Shown here in pieces: positions 1 through 8,800 of a stretch of 10,045 nucleotides of DNA. Under the pieces are notes generated by a model. That model was given only the letters and a program-made list of their open reading frames with translations. It had not been told where the DNA came from and searched no databases. Source of the DNA: Clostridiales bacterium (lineage in GTDB: Bacteria; Bacillota; Clostridia; Tissierellales; Sedimentibacteraceae); NCBI GenBank assembly GCA_003487955.1, contig DNNJ01000404.1:1-10045 (forward strand), in the 5' to 3' direction. Position 1 is the first letter of the stretch. Each line of letters starts with the position of its first letter. A program made the position numbers and the translations under genes.

Positions 1-85
1 TACAGGCCTAAAAACGGCAATTTATGCTTTCAATCCACGAATGAATTTCACTCGAATTTACTATTTTACGACTTTTTAGGCTCAT

Positions 86-169
86 AGGGTGCACACCCTA
101 TTTTCTCTCCTCGAGTTATGCAATTGAAATACAAGACAATATCTTCAAAAAAAACAGGGAGCACACCCT
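86..169. repeat. Two copies of a 14-bp near-palindrome, 70 bp apart
   Basis: AGGGTGCACACCCT at 86-99 recurs as AGGGAGCACACCCT at 156-169, differing at one base in 14. The first copy is a 6-bp inverted repeat (AGGGTG / CACCCT) around a central CA. Two identical-looking dyads at a fixed 70-bp spacing could be binding sites for a dimeric regulator or remnants of a dispersed repeat. Nothing in the window identifies the protein that would bind. Confidence 0.5.
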
Positions 170-218
170 CCGAGCATCGGATAGCCTTCCCGAATTCAAT
201 AGATAGTTACTTGTGAAT

Positions 219-238
219 GAATGGGTAACTACTCATTC
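219..238. repeat. Small hairpin, 9-bp stem with 2-nt loop
   Basis: GAATGGGTA (219-227) pairs with TACTCATTC (230-238) with one G-T wobble, leaving AC as the loop. A 2-nt loop is too tight for stable RNA, so the end pair would open. No T-run follows directly, so it does not look like an intrinsic terminator. Confidence 0.4.
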
Positions 239-357
239 TCGAGCGGGTAATTATCCATTTTTCAATAGGTAGTATGGCATTTTTTTACGCTAAAATATCG
301 GCATTTCGACGCTAATGCGGAGGTAAAAACACCCTTTTACCATCCAACAGCAGGCAA

Positions 358-470
358 TTTTCCTTCCTTTTTTACCCAATTTTCTTCCTTTTGTCTTCCT
401 TTTTTCCTCTATTTTTGGTCCTTTTTTAGACCATTTTTTAGCCTTTTACACTCCCTTTTTTCCTCCGTTT
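358..470. other. Pyrimidine-rich tract
   Basis: About 110 bases are almost all C and T on the plus strand, built from irregular repeats of the type TTCCTTTTTT. It includes a short hairpin with TGGTC (416-420) and GACCA (429-433) as arms. Read on the minus strand it is a purine run that yields Lys/Glu-rich nonsense peptides. The strand asymmetry is clear; no function is evident. Confidence 0.6.
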
Positions 471-502
471 GGCAGGAAAAATAGAGTGTTTTTTTTATGA
501 AA

Positions 503-528
503 AAGTCGCAAGTCGCAAGTCGCAAGTC
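503..528 (+). repeat. Heptamer tandem repeat (AAGTCGC)n
   Basis: AAGTCGC is repeated three times in a row (503-509, 510-516, 517-523) and followed by a partial fourth copy, AAGTC (524-528). All copies are exact. It abuts the left end of the repeat cluster at 531-820 and is a plausible slippage-prone, strain-variable tract. It lies about 600 bp upstream of the first gene, so a phase-variation role on that gene is not supported. Confidence 0.85.
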
Positions 529-588
529 AAAACAATTACGAATTACGAGGGACATAGCATGCGGAGAAAGGATAGGTATTACAAACAG

Positions 589-609
589 ATTCTTCGCTTC
601 GCTCAGAAT
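589..609 (-). repeat. Dispersed repeat motif, short form
   Basis: ATTCTTCGCTTC (589-600) is followed directly by GCTCAGAAT (601-609). The outer ATTCT and AGAAT ends are complementary, giving an imperfect palindrome. The flanks (CAG before, GACA after) also fit the commonly seen extended repeat when read on the minus strand. The family assignment is from memory of similar intergenic repeats. Confidence 0.7.
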
Positions 610-636
610 GACATCCTTATGACGTATGGGGGAGTC

Positions 637-706
637 AGGCAAGGCTGCTTTGCGGCGGTGTCATGCTCAAGAGGCAAAGAGGTGTTGCCGCAAAGCAGCC
701 TTGCCT
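637..706. repeat. Perfect 20-bp inverted repeat (large hairpin)
   Basis: The arm at 637-656 (AGGCAAGGCTGCTTTGCGGC) is the exact reverse complement of 687-706, with 30 bases between. The stem can extend inward through several G-T wobbles and a C-G pair (657-662 with 681-686), shrinking the loop to about 18 bases. A second, overlapping 8-bp inverted repeat (CAAAGAGG at 675-682 with CCTCTTTG at 709-716) offers an alternative fold. There is no T-run right after the right arm, so a terminator is not favoured. It sits centrally between the two dispersed repeat copies. Confidence 0.85.
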
Positions 707-734
707 TCCCTCTTTGGAATCTAAAGTCAATGTC

Positions 735-765
735 ATTCTTCGCTTCACTTCGTTACGCTCAGAAT
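735..765 (-). repeat. Dispersed repeat motif, long form with 10-bp insertion
   Basis: The same arms as the copy at 589-609 are present (ATTCTTCGCTTC at 735-746, GCTCAGAAT at 757-765), but ACTTCGTTAC (747-756) is inserted between them. It is in the same orientation as the first copy. The two variants differ only in this internal block, which suggests family members with alternative loop lengths. Confidence 0.7.
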
Positions 766-820
766 CCGCAGCCTTAACAATTACAATCTTATATCAATTA
801 CGAATTAACAATTACGAATT

Positions 821-1122
821 TTTCGGAATATATTATTAATAGTGTGTTTTGATCTGGCAATAATAAAATAAAACAGAAATTGCAAATATTCTCCGGTTTG
901 ATACCAAAATTATGAGTAAAAAATGAATATTGATTTTTAATGTAACAAAAGATAATTATGTAACCTATAGAGAAACAAGTATAAAAGACGTCCAAAAAAA
1001 ATAATTAAAAGTGTGTATTTTATTAAAAAAATAATATACATTTGTCGGGAAAATGTATAATTAGTGTAGATGAATATGTCAAAGAAATATATAATACCTG
1101 ATTAATTTAAATAAAAATAGTT
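821..1122 (+). other. AT-rich upstream region of the first gene
   Basis: This very AT-rich stretch has no credible gene. It holds the promoter candidate at 1037-1044 and the presumed leader of the gene at 1123. The bases just before that start codon are almost all A and T with no GGAGG-like site, as is usual in Bacteroidota, where A-rich leaders often replace a Shine-Dalgarno. Confidence 0.65.
1037..1044 (+). promoter_or_regulatory. Candidate Bacteroidota -7 promoter box
   Basis: TACATTTG matches the TAnnTTTG -7 consensus known from Bacteroides and is the only match I found in the upstream region. It would start transcription near 1050, giving a leader of about 70 bases for the gene at 1123. 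The partner -33 TTTG is not convincing: the expected place holds only a GTGTGTATTT stretch. It is probably the promoter for both genes. Confidence 0.5.
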
Positions 1123-2841
1123 ATGAAAAGAATTTTATTAATTACCCTTTTGTTTTTGTTAATTGTACCGGAAATTAGTTCTCAAATCAAGCCTTTTTAT
1201 CAAAGGGCCGACCTATGGTTTCGGAGTAATGAGTTGGATACTTCGGAAAAACGTTGGAAAAATATAGGAAAAGACAGTATTTGGGCTGAATCGGGAGAAT
1301 TTTGTTCCCTATCGGCAAAAGACATAAATTTCCATAAGGGGATAGCTTTAATCGATAGTCAATCAGTGTTACGGGTGGATTATCCTTTTTCACCCATTTC
1401 GCGTGTAAGTGTTATAACGGTATTTCATGTCAGCGACACAAGTGCGGAACAGGGCGTATGGAGTTTGTCGGTTGACGGCCGTCAGCTGACGGGCTTGAGT
1501 GATCGACGTTTGTTAAGGGAAAAGACGTACTATCCGTATCCCTTGAAACGCCGGGGCATTCCCATCATCCAGGTAAGCGTACAATCCTTTGCTAAAAAAC
1601 GCAGTGACAGCATACGTTTTGTGATGGGGCGGTGTGAGATGCCGGATTCCAGCATAGCTTCAATGAAAGGAAGCATAGCGGAATGCATAGTGTTCGATAA
1701 ATTTTTAAAGAAGGCGGAGATCCTTCGCATAGAAAGCTATTTAGCCATAAAGTATGGCATAAGTTTATACGAGTCGGATTACGTAACTCCTTATGACAGT
1801 ATCATATGGGATTATGCATCGAACCGTGATTATTCCCATTCCATAGCCGGCATAGGCAGGGATTCGGTTTTTGGCTTGTACCAACGCCAGGGTAGCTCGG
1901 TCGAAGAAGATTTGCTAAGCATAGGAGCAGGGCAAATTATGCCATATAATGCAACCAACAGTGCCTATGTAGCCGAAGGCCGTTATTTGATATGGGGACA
2001 TAATAATGGCGCATTGAGTTGTGAGAATCTCGAAGACAGCATTCCTTTATGGGACAGGCAATGGCTGATGCAGTCGACGGGGACTTCGGCCTTGCCGACA
2101 CAAGTCCGTATAAAGATGCCGGTAATCAAGAAAAAACAGACCTATTACTTGGTCATAGACCGGAGTGGAAGCGGTTCTTTCGACAGTTTGAACTGCAACT
2201 ATTTCGCCCACGATTCCATAGACGGCAATGCGTACGTATATTTTAATAATATTGAATGGGATATTGATGGCAGTGGAAAGGATATCTTTGGTTTTTCGCC
2301 GGGAAAATCTGTCTCGAAGGTAAAGATGGCCACATTGCCCGACAGTCTTTGCGAGAACTTGGGCATGCCTGCCAGGCAATACCTCAAGCCGGGAGAAAGC
2401 CTGTATATAGAAGCCCGCCAAGTATGTTTTGATCCTGTTTCTTATCAATGGAGTAACCAAAACGGATTATACAGCGAAGCGTCCGGCATAGAGGTAAGCG
2501 AAGAAGGGATGTACACCTTACGGTTAATCTCGTCGGACGGACGCATGGTGGAAGGACAAACCTATGTGAGTTATTTAGGGGAGGATTATGCTATCGATGC
2601 GTTGTACGATGTATACCCCAATCCGAGCAAGGGTAATTTCTATGTATCGGTACGTTTGCCCGAGGCATCCGACATCACGATGCGCATTCACAGTGTGAGC
2701 GGTAGTTTGTTAAAAGAATGTAAAACCCAAGCCAAGAGTCGGTATATTTTTGAAGAACAATTGCAGACCCAAGGCTATTATTTTATCCATATTCAAAGTA
2801 GGTTTGGGGAAAAGACATTGAAATTGGTCGTTACAAGATAG
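1123..2841 (+). CDS. Secreted LamG/DUF8202-like protein with T9SS type A sorting domain
   Basis: This encodes 572 residues. The N-terminus (MKRILLITLLFLLIVPEISS) is a clear signal peptide, likely cut near residue 20-21, which supports this start. Residues about 25-330 match a pattern common in Bacteroidota surface proteins: a ConA/LamG-like part ending in IAECIVFDKFLKKAEILRIE, then SYLAIKYGISL, IAGIGRDSVFGLYQRQ and YLIWGHNNGA. I recall this latter part as the DUF8202 region; that name is from memory. Residues about 408-488 look like an Ig-like fold (YQWSNQNGLY, EEGMYTLRL). Residues 495-572 are a T9SS C-terminal sorting domain: YPNPSKGNFYV near 498, GYYFIHI near 557 and a basic C-terminus. The product should therefore cross the outer membrane by T9SS and be released or anchored at the surface. 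It has no catalytic motif I can recognise. Only 39 bp separate it from the giant SpvB-like gene, so co-expression is likely; a binding or adhesin role beside that protein is inference. Confidence 0.93.
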   Translation: MKRILLITLLFLLIVPEISSQIKPFYQRADLWFRSNELDTSEKRWKNIGKDSIWAESGEFCSLSAKDINFHKGIALIDSQSVLRVDYPFSPISRVSVITVFHVSDTSAEQGVWSLSVDGRQLTGLSDRRLLREKTYYPYPLKRRGIPIIQVSVQSFAKKRSDSIRFVMGRCEMPDSSIASMKGSIAECIVFDKFLKKAEILRIESYLAIKYGISLYESDYVTPYDSIIWDYASNRDYSHSIAGIGRDSVFGLYQRQGSSVEEDLLSIGAGQIMPYNATNSAYVAEGRYLIWGHNNGALSCENLEDSIPLWDRQWLMQSTGTSALPTQVRIKMPVIKKKQTYYLVIDRSGSGSFDSLNCNYFAHDSIDGNAYVYFNNIEWDIDGSGKDIFGFSPGKSVSKVKMATLPDSLCENLGMPARQYLKPGESLYIEARQVCFDPVSYQWSNQNGLYSEASGIEVSEEGMYTLRLISSDGRMVEGQTYVSYLGEDYAIDALYDVYPNPSKGNFYVSVRLPEASDITMRIHSVSGSLLKECKTQAKSRYIFEEQLQTQGYYFIHIQSRFGEKTLKLVVTR

Positions 2842-2880
2842 TAAGGAAATAAAATAGAACAAGATATAAAATGCTTCATT

Positions 2881-5800
2881 ATGAAACAATTTAATTTATT
2901 TTTTATCGGGCTCATGGCAGCCCTTTTATCCATGGTTTATGTTTTCACGAATCAGAATACATCTGTAGAAAGCATTTCCGGTAATACCATCGCTTATCCG
3001 ATGCCGGATAACATAGTCGAACAAGACGGGGAAAACCTTTCCTTACCGGGCGAAACATTCCCATCTGCATTGACGCATGAAGCGGAAAGCATAAACGAAC
3101 TTAAGAGGGATCAAGGCTATCCGCTTGCCTTATACCAAGGGGAAGAGCGTGAAATAGGCTATGATCCGGAACAAGGGATGCATCATCCTTCGGAAGAGGT
3201 CTTTCAACTTTATATAGACAGCCTGCCGGGAGAAGGTAGCCTTGTGTATTTGGATTATGAATTGTATGGGGTAGCGGATTATACCCACGTGGGTCGCAGC
3301 ATCAACCAACAGCCTGTTTTTGGGGGATGTTTTATCAAGCGTTGGGATACGTGGACGCGTCAAAGCGAGCGCATTAATCCATCTTTACTACACAAAGGGT
3401 TGAATGTAATCCGTTTTACGATACCACAAGAAGCCACCTACCGGTATAAGATACGAAATTTAAAAATCGACATACAATCCGTTGCCAATCAAACGAACAA
3501 CAGCGAAGAACAAGAGAAAAATCACAGCATAGAAATCCGTAATGAAAATCAAACGGGTCGCAGCCTGGTGGTAAATCAACCCACGACGGCCTTTTATTAC
3601 AAACAATACGGATACCTGCAAGGATTTGTAAGTGGCAAAGATGCCGAAAAAGCCAAGTTGAGCATAGGCAATCGAAAAGTCAGGAGCTATCAAGGCGAAT
3701 TTGAAGGCATCGCCATGCGACCTACGGATAAAGAGAATTTGGATGATGCTAACGTAGTGTATTCCGATCAACCGTGGAGTACGGTGGTGGAAGCGGTTTT
3801 TCCCGACGGGGAGGTTTTACGGGCGGAAGTGGTGTTTGAGCGTCCGAGTGTGTGGGACTATGAAACAGGATTCAATCCGGATATACATTATACGGAAAAA
3901 GAAATATCAACCGAAGAAGCTTTTTGCGTGTTTTTGGACGAGGTGAGTCTCGAGGGTAAAGCCGGTACGATAGAAGATGAAATGACCCTATCGATAACGG
4001 CATTACGTTCGATAGACATCCCTCGCTTGAACCCGGGTATGGTCAATGTTACCTCTGGCGGCGATGCCTATCGGTTTTTGCCTCACGGCACTCATTTCAA
4101 AGAAGCGGTAAACTTACGCATAGGATACGATACGGCGAAGATCCCCAAGGGGCATTCAGCCAAAGAAATCAGGAGTTATTATTACGACGAGGGTCAGCGT
4201 TATTGGGTGGCTTTGCCGCGTGATTCTGTCTCCGGAGCAGGAGGCGTGGTATGTTCCAAGACGACTCATTTCACGGACATTATCAATGCGATAGTGAAGG
4301 TTCCGGAGATGCCCGAAGCCAAAGAGTTCACCCCTACCTCCATTAAAGAGTTAAAGGCTGCCGATCCCTCTTCGGGTATACAGATGATCCAAGCCCCAAC
4401 GGCCAACAGTCAGGGCACGGCCAATGTGAGTTACCCGATCCAAGTTCCGGCCGGTCGTCAAGGCCTGCAACCCAACCTATCGGTAAACTACAGCAGCGAA
4501 GGCGGCAACGGATTATTAGGTATGGGCTGGGACATGCAAATCCCGGCCATTACGGTCGACACGAAATGGGGTGTTCCGCGCTATGATGCTACGAATGAAA
4601 CGGAAGGTTATTTATTAAACGGCGAAGAATTGTTGCCCAATCCTCGACATGTATCGACATGGGAATCAAGAAATATCAGTGGAACGAAACAATTCTATCC
4701 GCGCATAGAAGGAGCTTTTGACAGCATTGTACGCTATGGGAATTCACCTAACGAATATTTTTGGATAGTAACCAATAAACGAGGCATTAAGTCCTATTAT
4801 GGAAGCTACGATGGGCAACAACCTGCTTACGATGTGTTATTAAAAAAACCAACCGACGGATCCATTGCGCAATGGCCCTTGTGCAAGGTGGAAGATTTGA
4901 ACGGGAATTTTATGAAATACTATTATACGATTAGTGAGCAATATGAAAATAGAAGAGATGATGATAATCAAGAACCATATACAATTAAATTAGGGAAACA
5001 GCTATGGTTGGATAGTATTACGTACACTGGATATTCCAATAATGATGGGGCCTATAAGGTGGCTTTTTATAGCGATGATTATCCGATTTGTTCTCAACTG
5101 CAAAAAACATCAGTGGTTTCGGAGGTGGATGAATTGATTAACAAATCAAATTCAGGAACAAGTAATTCGGAAAAAAGAGAATTACAAGACTCAATAATTT
5201 CTGATAACATTGGTATTTCAGGAGCAGGTGGAGGAATCGGTTTATTATCCGGAGGGATGGATTCTGCTTATGTTCGTTTTGCCCTTATTCATGGATTTGA
5301 TACTACGGATATTTTATATAGCTCATACCGCATGTTATTTTATGATTCAGCACAAAGTACTCGTTTGCATGTTTCTTTTGCCAATGACGGTTATTATAGT
5401 ATTAATGCTGTGGTTAACAGATGGTATTTTGTTGATGCGTTGTATTTGGGGGATTCTTCATATTTACATGTAAATTATTATTTCAGAGTTTTCGACACCT
5501 TATCAAATCAGGTTATTCAAGTAATTCCCTTTTTTCAATCAAATTCGCTCATCATACGGAACATTCCAAGTGATTTTGTGATATTTATGCCTGAACAAAC
5601 CATACGAATGTGTTTTGCTAATTATTATACGGATACGGCAAACAAAATACCATATCAGAAAATGAAATTGTATGAATATGATACGAATCATAGTTTGGTA
5701 TTATTGAATTACTTTGAGACGGATATAAATGGTTTATATGATACGTTGCTCATTCCGGATAGGACTTATCGTTTAACCAAATCAAGGAATAGTTCAGATC

Positions 5801-8800
5801 CTTGTAGTGATTCGGTTGAATTTGATTTCAGAGTTAGCTGGGATGAATATAATTATATTTACGATACAATCGTAATAACTTCTGAAGTAAATACAACCGG
5901 ATTGGTAAAACGTTTATATAATGATACGAATACAGGAGCTATTTACCTACCGCTACATGATAAACCGTCGCAATTAAATACATATTCTGTTTTTTTGGAT
6001 TGTTACTTGTTTAATGGACTAATATTAAATAATGTTGCTTTTGAATTGTCTTCAGATGGCGTTCCGATAGATACTTTTGAGACAATAAATAATAATAGTA
6101 TAGAATTGCAACTAAACTATTATAAAAATTATCATCTTAGACAACTTGAATATATTCCAATATATCAAGATCCCACAAAAGACGAGCTTGCTGAAATGGA
6201 TATTCGGGTGGATTTTGCTTGTCCCAGGACCTACTTACTGGTAGAAAACACTACCAATCAGGGCCATGAAATAATCAGCAATCCATATAGTAATATAATA
6301 GGGATTCGATATACTCCGGCTCCTGAAATATATTCCTTGCGTGTAATTTCAGCTTCAACAGGAGATTCTTTGCCTGGAGCAGTTTTTGAATTATACAAAA
6401 AGGTATCGAATAATTTTTTATATGTTCAGACGTATACTACAGATAATACAGGATGTATACCGGAATTAAATTTGCCGGTAGATGCGACATATTACCTTAT
6501 TCAAATAAAAGCACCGGAAGGATATATTACCGATAATATTACAGAGGCTACAATGAGAATAGCTTTAGATAGAACTGTATCAGACATAGATACATCTGTT
6601 AATCTGTCAATAGATACGATTGCCAAAGTCATAACCGTAATAAATTCTCTTGATTCAATGATGGTTGATACGGGTATGGTAACTGTAAGACTAAAAATCG
6701 TTGACGAATCAAACAACAATAAGGGTGTAGTAAATTATCCTTTTCAAGTAATAGATGCTGTTACAGGAAATTTTTTAGGAATATATAAAACAGATACGAA
6801 TGGATATACATCGGTTTTCCAAATAAAGAAAGATCAACATTATAATATAAAAGAAGTAAATATACAATCACCGAATTCAAAAATACAGTCGAGTGATACC
6901 ATCCACTTTTACATAAGATTTTACACTTCGCTCAATTATTTTTATGTTTCTCCAAATGCACCAAGTGGATGGACATGTGATCATACTCCAAATACCTCAC
7001 TTTACACTGTAACCTTAAAAAAGCCCAAAAGAACACGATTAGTTAGAATAAGAAAAATTTCACCTGAAAATGAGTATTTAGGATTAGAGAATGCTGGATT
7101 TCTTTTTTGTGATTTAGAAGCAGATACTTGTAAACAGTTTATCACGAATTCATTAGGATATACCGATACGTTCCGTTTTTCTACATGTTCACGTTATAGT
7201 ATCCTTGAGACACAAGCACCGGTGGGTTATGAAATCAATTCATATCCATTATATGCAACAATGGACAATGCGTTCAATATATCAATTTTACCACATCCAA
7301 AATATAATGGCCCTTATATAGATGCTCCATATACATATATAGATTCTCGTGCAGCATATTTTCAGGTAAAGGATTCAAAATTAGGCCCTAGAATTAGAGT
7401 AAAAGCTATTGATGTTGATGATAATTCTTTACTAACGGATGCGGGCGTTAAAATTTATCAATTCCCCGATACAATCGAATCAATGAGTTTGATTCGTACG
7501 GATGATAATGCATTAAGTCATGTAATACCGTTAAAAAATGGTTATAAATATAGAATAGTTGAATACGATATTCCCGAGGGGTATAGTGCACGCAAGAGGC
7601 CTTTTTTTGATATAGAGGTGGATAATTCGGGAAATATTATTATATTAGATTCATGTCAATTATCTGATAATTGTTATAAAATCAATAATGTTTGGATTTA
7701 TACCTTATTGAATAAAAAACAATCCTTGTATCCTGATCTTGGATCATCTGCTATTTATGATGATTGTAGAGAAACTTATCCCTATGATAATACTATTAAT
7801 GCTCGATATGGATTCCGGCAATCGTCAAAAGAAAAGCTTCGTAAGATAATCATTTATTATAAAGATAGTTGTGTTCGATCTTACAGTTTTTGTTATGCTA
7901 CAGATGCTTTTGGAAGGGCACAATTACAAAAAATAGAGCAATGGGGAGTTAATTATTCGGAAGAAGGTGCATATGTCCATGAATTGGAATATTATGATAA
8001 CATTAGAGAATCAGAAAACTTTACATATCTTGATGATGAAGAACTTTGGAATCAATATGAAAGTAATTTGTTTTTAGATTATATCCTAAATTGGAATAAT
8101 AAATTGACAAATTTTTTAATGACCAATGAATTTGCTCGTCCGACTTTATTAGGAGGAGCTCAGAGTTTATCCATAGGCGGAGGCGGAGGAGTTAATGTAG
8201 GATTGGGATTTAAAGTCATGGATAAAGAAGCAACAATAGGATATGGAGGAAGTGGTTACGGAAGTTGGGGGAATGGAAGGACTACCCTTTTAGATATGGA
8301 TGGTGACGGTTTACCCGATCAAGTATTTAGTTTTGGAAAAATGGTTTTTTATTGCCCTCAAATTGCAGATAGTGCCAAATTTGGAATACCAATAGAAATT
8401 CCCAAATTAACTCATTTTTTAAGAGAAAAAACAACAGGATTTTCACATGGTCCACAAATTTCAATTGGTTGCCATGCCAGTTTAGAGTGGTCAAGAAGTA
8501 CCTCAAAAACTAAAATTTATCTTTCTGATATAAATGGAGATGGTTTTGTTGATGTTGTTGAAAATGGGAAATTTAAAAGTTTGGGCAGGGTAATAACGCC
8601 TCCTTTATTAACTGCAAATGATTGTACATTACCGATTATTGAACAAAATGTAGACACTTTGAAGGCTGAATGTTTAGAAATATCAGGTATTCAGAATATT
8701 CCCATAGAAGATAGAGATTCTATCATTGATACTTTGTCTTATGATGTGGTAAGGGTATGGAATGCAGAAGTTGGGATTGAGCATGGTGTTGTGCATCAAA

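Larger units (their letters stand above)
1..502. other. Non-coding left flank
   Basis: I see no believable gene here: reading frames are short and lack conserved protein character. The stretch holds a 9-bp inverted repeat (6-14 with 73-81, GCCTAAAAA and its complement), two near-identical 14-mers (listed separately), a small hairpin at 219-238, a loose direct repeat (GGCATTT...ACGCTAA at 276-293 and 300-315) and a strongly pyrimidine-rich tract from about 358 to 470. It is probably the intergenic space downstream of a gene that lies to the left of the window. Confidence 0.7.
531..820. repeat. Mosaic intergenic repeat cluster, possibly a REP/MITE-like element
   Basis: The cluster is bracketed by a 14-bp direct repeat, AACAATTACGAATT, at 531-544 and 807-820, with a further CAATTACGAATT at 795-806. 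Inside are two same-orientation copies of a motif with ATTCTTCGCTTC and GCTCAGAAT arms (589-609 and 735-765), and between them a 20-bp perfect inverted repeat (637-656 / 687-706). From memory, the motif on the opposite strand resembles a repeat dispersed between genes in many Bacteroidota genomes, often mis-annotated as short peptides containing LSEAKNL. No transposase is present, so if this is mobile it moves in trans. The direct repeats could be a target duplication, but similar AATTACGAATT units are repeated locally, which weakens that reading. Confidence 0.65.

Noticed and set aside
503..528. CRISPR-like array
   Set aside because: The units are 7 bp and contiguous, with no spacers. This is a simple tandem repeat.
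409..642. 77-residue minus-strand frame containing LSEAKNLFV
   Set aside because: LSEAKNL is the usual spurious translation of the dispersed intergenic repeat, and the C-terminal part is the translated pyrimidine tract (Lys/Glu-rich). It is not a gene.
637..706. Large inverted repeat as an intrinsic terminator
   Set aside because: No T-run follows the right arm, the loop is long, and no gene ends just upstream on either strand.
469..777. 102-residue plus-strand frame starting at 469
   Set aside because: It runs through the heptamer repeat, both dispersed repeat copies and the large hairpin. The peptide is simply the translated repeats, with no domain or leader.
798..995. 65-residue minus-strand frame in the AT-rich upstream region
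   Set aside because: It is low-complexity Phe/Ile/Tyr-rich sequence from AT-rich DNA overlapping the direct repeats, with no recognisable domain.
2047..2460. 137-residue minus-strand frame inside the first gene
   Set aside because: It is antisense to the well-supported Ig-like and DUF8202-like region and shows no family features. It is a shadow of the coding strand.
2842..2880. Separate promoter or terminator between the two genes
   Set aside because: The 39-bp gap has no hairpin and no TAnnTTTG box. It is more likely a simple intra-operon spacer.
5210..5473. 87-residue plus-strand frame inside the giant gene
   Set aside because: It is out of frame with the open 2388-codon reading frame, and its hydrophobic content comes from the shifted reading of Tyr/Phe/Asp-rich codons.
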